Source: Pseudomonadota bacterium (GTDB lineage Bacteria; Pseudomonadota; Gammaproteobacteria; Burkholderiales; Thiobacillaceae). From it: a DNA stretch of 10,842 nt. This document shows, piece by piece, positions 7,414 through 10,842 of the stretch. The stretch spans positions 1-10,842 of the forward strand of contig JAJZTV010000041.1 in NCBI GenBank assembly GCA_021847385.1, in the 5' to 3' direction. The position numbers were made by a program, and so were the translations under genes. The notes beneath the pieces are model-generated. The model was not told the origin of the DNA and did not search any database. It worked only from the letters and a program-made list of their open reading frames with translations. How positions within the stretch are numbered: the first letter of the stretch is position 1; every line of letters starts with the position of its first letter.

Positions 7414-8286
7414 CTACTTGCAGAACTTCGCCTTCAAGTACTGCAAGATCTCTTCGCCCACTTCCGGATGTTTCAAGGCGAATTCCACGGTGGCTTCGAC
7501 ATAGCCGGCCTTGCTGCCGCAGTCATAGCGGGTACCGACGAACTCATAGGCCAGCACCGGCTCCACGGCAAGCAGGGCCTGGATGGCATCGGTCAACTGG
7601 ATCTCACCGCCTGCGCCGCGTTCGATGTGTTTCAGGTAATGGAAGATCTGGGGCGTCAGGACGTAGCGCCCCACCACGGCCAAGGTCGAGGGCGCCGCCT
7701 CCGGCTTCGGCTTCTCGACGATGCGGGTGACCTTGTGCAGGCGCTCAGCCTGGGGCGTGGTGGCGACGATGCCGTAGGCACTGGTCTCGTCGCGCTCGAC
7801 GTTCTGCACGCCGACCAGCGAACACTGATGCTGCTCGTAGAGCGCGGTCATCTGGCTCAGGGCGCCAGGCTGGGCATCGATCAGGTCGTCGGCCAGGATC
7901 ACCGCGAACGGTTCGTTGTTCACCGCCGGCTCGGCGCAGAGCACGGCATGGCCCAGCCCCAGGGCCTCGGCCTGGCGGATGAAGATGTAATGGACGTTGA
8001 CCGGCAACATGGCGCGCAGCTCTTCCAGCGCCTTGGTCTTGCCGCGTATCTCCAGCTCCACCTCCAGCTCGTAGGCCTTGTCGAAGTGGTCGGCGATGGC
8101 CCGCTTGGTCCGGCCGATGATGAAGATCAGGTCGGTGATGCCGGCGGCGATGGCCTCCTCCGCCGCGTACTGGATCAGCGGCTTGTCGACGATGGGCAGC
8201 ATCTCTTTCGGATTAGCCTTGGTCGCCGGCAGGAAGCGGGTGCCCATGCCGGCAGCGGGAAACACCGCCTTTGTTATGCGTTTCAT
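7414..8286 (-). CDS. galU: UTP-glucose-1-phosphate uridylyltransferase (UDP-glucose pyrophosphorylase)
   Basis: A 290-residue cytoplasmic enzyme that makes UDP-glucose from UTP and glucose 1-phosphate, feeding envelope polysaccharide and galactose metabolism. The N-terminus has the nucleotidyltransferase signature AAGMGTRFLPATKANPKEM (11-29) followed by DKPLIQY (34-40). Other family segments are LADDLID (131-137), AYGIV (170-174), VEKPKPEAAPS (190-200), GAGGEIQLTDAI (224-235) and GTRYDCGSKAGYVEA (251-265). Length is typical of bacterial GalU. The ATG at 8286 is preceded by GGAGG at ideal distance. It lies downstream of ligA on the same strand after a 141-base gap and may have its own promoter, though no hexamers are convincing. 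Its stop codon is two bases from that of convergent nnrD. Confidence 0.97.
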   Translation of the reverse strand: MKRITKAVFPAAGMGTRFLPATKANPKEMLPIVDKPLIQYAAEEAIAAGITDLIFIIGRTKRAIADHFDKAYELEVELEIRGKTKALEELRAMLPVNVHYIFIRQAEALGLGHAVLCAEPAVNNEPFAVILADDLIDAQPGALSQMTALYEQHQCSLVGVQNVERDETSAYGIVATTPQAERLHKVTRIVEKPKPEAAPSTLAVVGRYVLTPQIFHYLKHIERGAGGEIQLTDAIQALLAVEPVLAYEFVGTRYDCGSKAGYVEATVEFALKHPEVGEEILQYLKAKFCK

Positions 8287-8309
8287 AGAACCTCCGGATT
8301 CCAGTACGT

Positions 8310-8332
8310 TTGCAACCCTGCCAACATTGCAA
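8310..8332. repeat. TTGCAA inverted repeat in the galU leader
   Basis: Two copies of the self-complementary hexamer TTGCAA (8310-8315 and 8327-8332) are separated by 11 bases, 24 to 46 bases before the galU ATG. They could form a 6-bp hairpin or be a paired protein-binding site. No known operator was matched; chance is possible. Confidence 0.35.
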
Positions 8333-8351
8333 GGCGGTGTTCGTCGTAGGC

Positions 8352-8409
8352 TAACCGCGCGCAGCGGGTGTTAAGCGAGCAAAGCGAGCGGCCGAAGACA
8401 AAAACGGCC
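8352..8409. repeat. Cluster of short repeats and hairpins between ligA and galU
   Basis: Three elements lie end to end. An imperfect hairpin (TAACCGC at 8352-8358 with GCG and GTTA at 64-66 and 70-73 of the same hundred) has a three-base bulge. A 9-base tandem repeat follows (AAGCGAGC at 8373-8380 and 8382-8389). Then GGCCG (8390-8394) pairs with CGGCC (8405-8409) around a 10-base loop. On the minus strand the T-run is inside this loop rather than after the stem, so it is not a standard ligA terminator. It may be a dispersed intergenic repeat; no coding potential is seen. Confidence 0.45.
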
Positions 8410-8427
8410 CCGTCAAATCCCACCAAG

Positions 8428-10455
8428 CTATTTCTCCCCAATCAACTCCAACAACTGCGCCTCGTCCAGAATGGTAACGCCCAATTCTTGCGCCTTCGTG
8501 TATTTCGAGCCGGGTTCGGCGCCGGCCACGACGTAGTCGGTCTTCTTCGACACGCTGCCGGCGACCTTGCCACCCGCCGCCTCGATCCGGGCCTTGGCCG
8601 CCTCGCGCGCGAGCGTGGGCAGGGTGCCGGTAAGGACGAAGGTCTTGCCGGCCAGATGGCCCGCCGTGATCGGCTGCGCCTCGCCGTCCTGCCAGGCCTC
8701 CGCCGCGCGCAAGCGCTCGATCACCGCCCGGTTGTGCGGCTCGGCAAAGAAGGCGAGGATCGACTCCGCCACCACCGGGCCGACGTCGGGCACCTGCATC
8801 AGTGCGGCCTCGTCGGCCTGCATCAAGGCATCCAGCTGGCCGAAATGGCGGGCCAGGTCCTTGGCCGTCTGCTCGCCGACGTTGCGAATACCCATGGCGA
8901 AGATGAAACGGGCCAGGTCCTTGTGCCGGCTGCCGGCGATGGCCGCGATCAGATTGCTCGCCGATTTTTCGGCCATGCGCTCCAGGTCGGCCACCTGCGC
9001 CACGGTCAGCGCATAGAGATCGGCCGGGGTCTGGATCAGGCCCTTGTCGACCAGCTGCTCGACCAGCTTGTCGCCGAGGCCTTCGATGTCCATGGCCCGG
9101 CGTGAGGCGAAGTGGATGATGGCCTGCTTGCGCTGGGCCGGGCAACTCAAACCATTGGTACAACGGGCGGCCGCTTCGCCTTCGAGCTTGACCACGGGCG
9201 CGGCGCACTCGGGGCAGTGCGTCGGCATCGCAAACGCTTCGTGCAAGGGCGTGACCAGGTCGCGCATCGGCCGCCGCTCGGGCAGGATCGCCACCACCTC
9301 GGGGATCACGTCGCCGGCCCGGCGCACGATCACGGTGTCGCCGACGCGGACATCCTTGCGCCGCACCTCGTCCTCGTTGTGCAGGGTGGCGTTGGTCACG
9401 GTAACGCCGCCGACGAAGACCGGCTTCAGTCGCGCCACCGGGGTCAAGGCGCCAGTGCGGCCGACCTGGACGTCGATGGCCTCGACCACGGTGAGTTCTT
9501 CTTGCGCCGGGTATTTGTGGGCGATGGCGAAGCGCGGCGCCCGGGCGACGAAACCCAGCGCCTCCTGCTCGGCCAGCCGGTTCAGCTTATAGACGGCGCC
9601 GTCGATCTCATAGGGCAACTGCTCCCGTTTGGCACCGAGTTCGGCGAAATAGTGCAGCAGCCCCTGCACGCCACGCACGAGGCGGCGCTCCTGGCAAACC
9701 GGGAAGCGCAAGCGGCCGAGCCAGTCCATCACCTCGCCATGGCTCGGCGGCAAAGTGGCGCCCTCGACCCGGCCGATGCCATAGGCGAAGAAGGTCAACC
9801 GGCGCTTGGCGGTGACCCGGGAATCCAGTTGGCGCAGGCTGCCGGCCGCGGCATTGCGCGGATTGGCGAATTCCTTGTCACCCCGGCTGCGCGCCTCGGC
9901 ATTGAGCCGGTCGAAGTCGCGTTTCAACATCAGCACCTCGCCGCGCACCTCCAGCCAGGGCGGCGCGCCCTCGGGCAGCTTGAGCGGAATGGCGTGGATG
10001 GTGCGCAGGTTGGCGCTGACGTCCTCGCCGGTATAGCCGTCGCCCCGGGTCGCGCCCTGGACGAAATGGCCGTTCTGGTAATGCAGGGTGATCGCCAAGC
10101 CGTCGAACTTGGGCTCGACCGCATATTCCAGCTCGCCGTCGTGACCCAGTCCTTCGTGCGCGCGCCGGTCGAAGGCGACCACGTCCTCCTCGCTGAAGGC
10201 GTTGTTGAGCGAAAGCATGGGCACGCTGTGGGCGACCTCGGCGAAGACCTTGAGCGGTGTCGCGCCGACCCGTTGCGTCGGCGAGTCGGACATTGCCAGC
10301 TCGGGATGCGCCGCCTCCAATTGCTGGAGTTCGCGCATCAGCCGATCGTATTCGGCGTCCGGGATTTCGGGATTATCGAGAACGTAATAACGGTAGTTGT
10401 GATAGTCGATCAGCCGACGCAGCTCGGCGACGCGCTCTTGCGCCTCACGCCTCAC
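8428..10455 (-). CDS. ligA: NAD-dependent DNA ligase
   Basis: A 675-residue ligase (E. coli LigA 671) that seals nicks during replication and repair using NAD+. Domains in order: Ia domain (about 1-70) with YHNYRYYVLD (18-27) that binds the NMN half of NAD; adenylation domain with the AMP-accepting K116 in VEPKFDG; OB fold around 320-400; a four-cysteine zinc finger C414, C417, C432, C438; helix-hairpin-helix motifs about 450-570; and a C-terminal BRCT domain about 600-675 (LAGKTFVLTGTLP). All key residues are present and no truncation is seen. It starts at GTG 10455, with GAGGGG six bases upstream; the N-terminal length agrees with the family. Twenty-six bases separate it from the preceding zipA stop, so the two are probably one transcript, the usual zipA-ligA order. 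Confidence 0.98.
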   Translation of the reverse strand: MRREAQERVAELRRLIDYHNYRYYVLDNPEIPDAEYDRLMRELQQLEAAHPELAMSDSPTQRVGATPLKVFAEVAHSVPMLSLNNAFSEEDVVAFDRRAHEGLGHDGELEYAVEPKFDGLAITLHYQNGHFVQGATRGDGYTGEDVSANLRTIHAIPLKLPEGAPPWLEVRGEVLMLKRDFDRLNAEARSRGDKEFANPRNAAAGSLRQLDSRVTAKRRLTFFAYGIGRVEGATLPPSHGEVMDWLGRLRFPVCQERRLVRGVQGLLHYFAELGAKREQLPYEIDGAVYKLNRLAEQEALGFVARAPRFAIAHKYPAQEELTVVEAIDVQVGRTGALTPVARLKPVFVGGVTVTNATLHNEDEVRRKDVRVGDTVIVRRAGDVIPEVVAILPERRPMRDLVTPLHEAFAMPTHCPECAAPVVKLEGEAAARCTNGLSCPAQRKQAIIHFASRRAMDIEGLGDKLVEQLVDKGLIQTPADLYALTVAQVADLERMAEKSASNLIAAIAGSRHKDLARFIFAMGIRNVGEQTAKDLARHFGQLDALMQADEAALMQVPDVGPVVAESILAFFAEPHNRAVIERLRAAEAWQDGEAQPITAGHLAGKTFVLTGTLPTLAREAAKARIEAAGGKVAGSVSKKTDYVVAGAEPGSKYTKAQELGVTILDEAQLLELIGEK

Positions 10456-10481
10456 GCCGCACCCCTCACGTGCCTTATGCC

Positions 10482-10842
10482 TCAGACGAACAGGCGGTTG
10501 GCCCGTTCGCCACCGGCCGGGATGCCTCGCGCACCCATGCTGGCATAGGCCTCGGCCAGACGTTGGCGAATCTTTTGCAGGCTCTCTTGCGTGACCAGCT
10601 TGCCATTGTCGTCGACTAGACGGCCACCGAGCGACTTCGACAAACGCATGGCAACCTCGGCCACGTGGCCAAATACGGTCAGGCCTTCGGGCACGGTAGG
10701 CACATCGAACAGCAAAGTAATGCCATGCGTGGTCGCACCGACGGCATTCGGCTGGAACGGTTCGGCCGCCTGATTGGCCAGGGCATAGAGCACGCGCCCC
10801 GCTTCATTGCGCAGCGCATAGGTGCCGTCGGCCTGCAAGGCC
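10482..10842 (-). CDS. zipA: Cell division protein ZipA, C-terminal part (5' end outside the window)
   Basis: The last 119-120 residues of a protein whose reading frame stays open to the window edge. They resemble the C-terminal FtsZ-binding domain of ZipA, which anchors FtsZ to the membrane at the division site: DGTYALRNEAGRVLYALANQ, then GATTHGITLLFDVP, a helical stretch, and GGRLVDDNGKLVTQESLQKIR, aligning by eye with the DGSGPALFSLANM, TTPGVTIFMQVP and VLDDQRRMMTPQKLREY segments of E. coli ZipA. After this comes a tail of about 20 residues ending NRLFV. The expected N-terminal membrane anchor and linker would lie beyond base 10842. Position directly before ligA supports the call. A TTG at 10838 is internal, not the start. 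Confidence 0.85.
   Translation of the reverse strand, partial: ALQADGTYALRNEAGRVLYALANQAAEPFQPNAVGATTHGITLLFDVPTVPEGLTVFGHVAEVAMRLSKSLGGRLVDDNGKLVTQESLQKIRQRLAEAYASMGARGIPAGGERANRLFV

Noticed and set aside
8390..8409. GGCCG/CGGCC hairpin as the ligA terminator
   Set aside because: The T-run on the minus strand is in the loop, with none after the stem, so it does not meet the pattern of an intrinsic terminator.
9112..10548. A 478-codon plus-strand open frame opposite ligA and zipA
   Set aside because: It is antisense to complete ligA, has biased composition and no recognisable motifs, so it is a GC-driven shadow frame.

Overview
The window is a GC-rich stretch of bacterial chromosome that reads as ordinary housekeeping DNA, most likely from a betaproteobacterium. 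The evidence is the large single-chain PurL (about 1,280 residues), a partial zipA-ligA-galU series, a stand-alone NnrD dehydratase, and an extended TAAAAT-type -10 box before purL. The genus cannot be fixed from this sequence. There are no rRNA or tRNA genes, CRISPR arrays, transposases, phage genes or signs of recent transfer.

Layout from left to right: (1) a short leader with a small hairpin, then a plus-strand GAF/HD-GYP phosphohydrolase (90-1718), a predicted cyclic-di-GMP phosphodiesterase; (2) a REP-like hairpin in the 64-base convergent gap; (3) minus-strand purL (1783-5619) with its own probable promoter; (4) upstream of it on the same strand, a single-domain CheY-like receiver (5749-6162); (5) a clear intrinsic terminator (6183-6208) closing a small cysteine-containing protein gene of unknown function (6228-6491, minus); (6) a short AT-rich divergent promoter region, then plus-strand nnrD (6554-7411); (7) galU (7414-8286, minus), meeting nnrD tail to tail with two bases between the stop codons; (8) a 141-base gap with short repeats and hairpins; (9) ligA (8428-10455, minus) and the C-terminal part of zipA (10482 to the window edge), closely spaced and probably co-transcribed.

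The genes do not form one pathway. PurL works in purine synthesis, LigA in DNA replication and repair, ZipA in cell division, GalU in nucleotide-sugar supply, and NnrD in repair of damaged NAD(P)H. The HD-GYP protein and the receiver are signalling proteins, but purL separates them and nothing in the sequence ties them together. I found no convincing undescribed multi-gene system. The most useful leads are the unrecognised cysteine-containing protein, the unusual 5' context of the receiver gene, and the roughly 105-residue insertion inside the HD-GYP domain.
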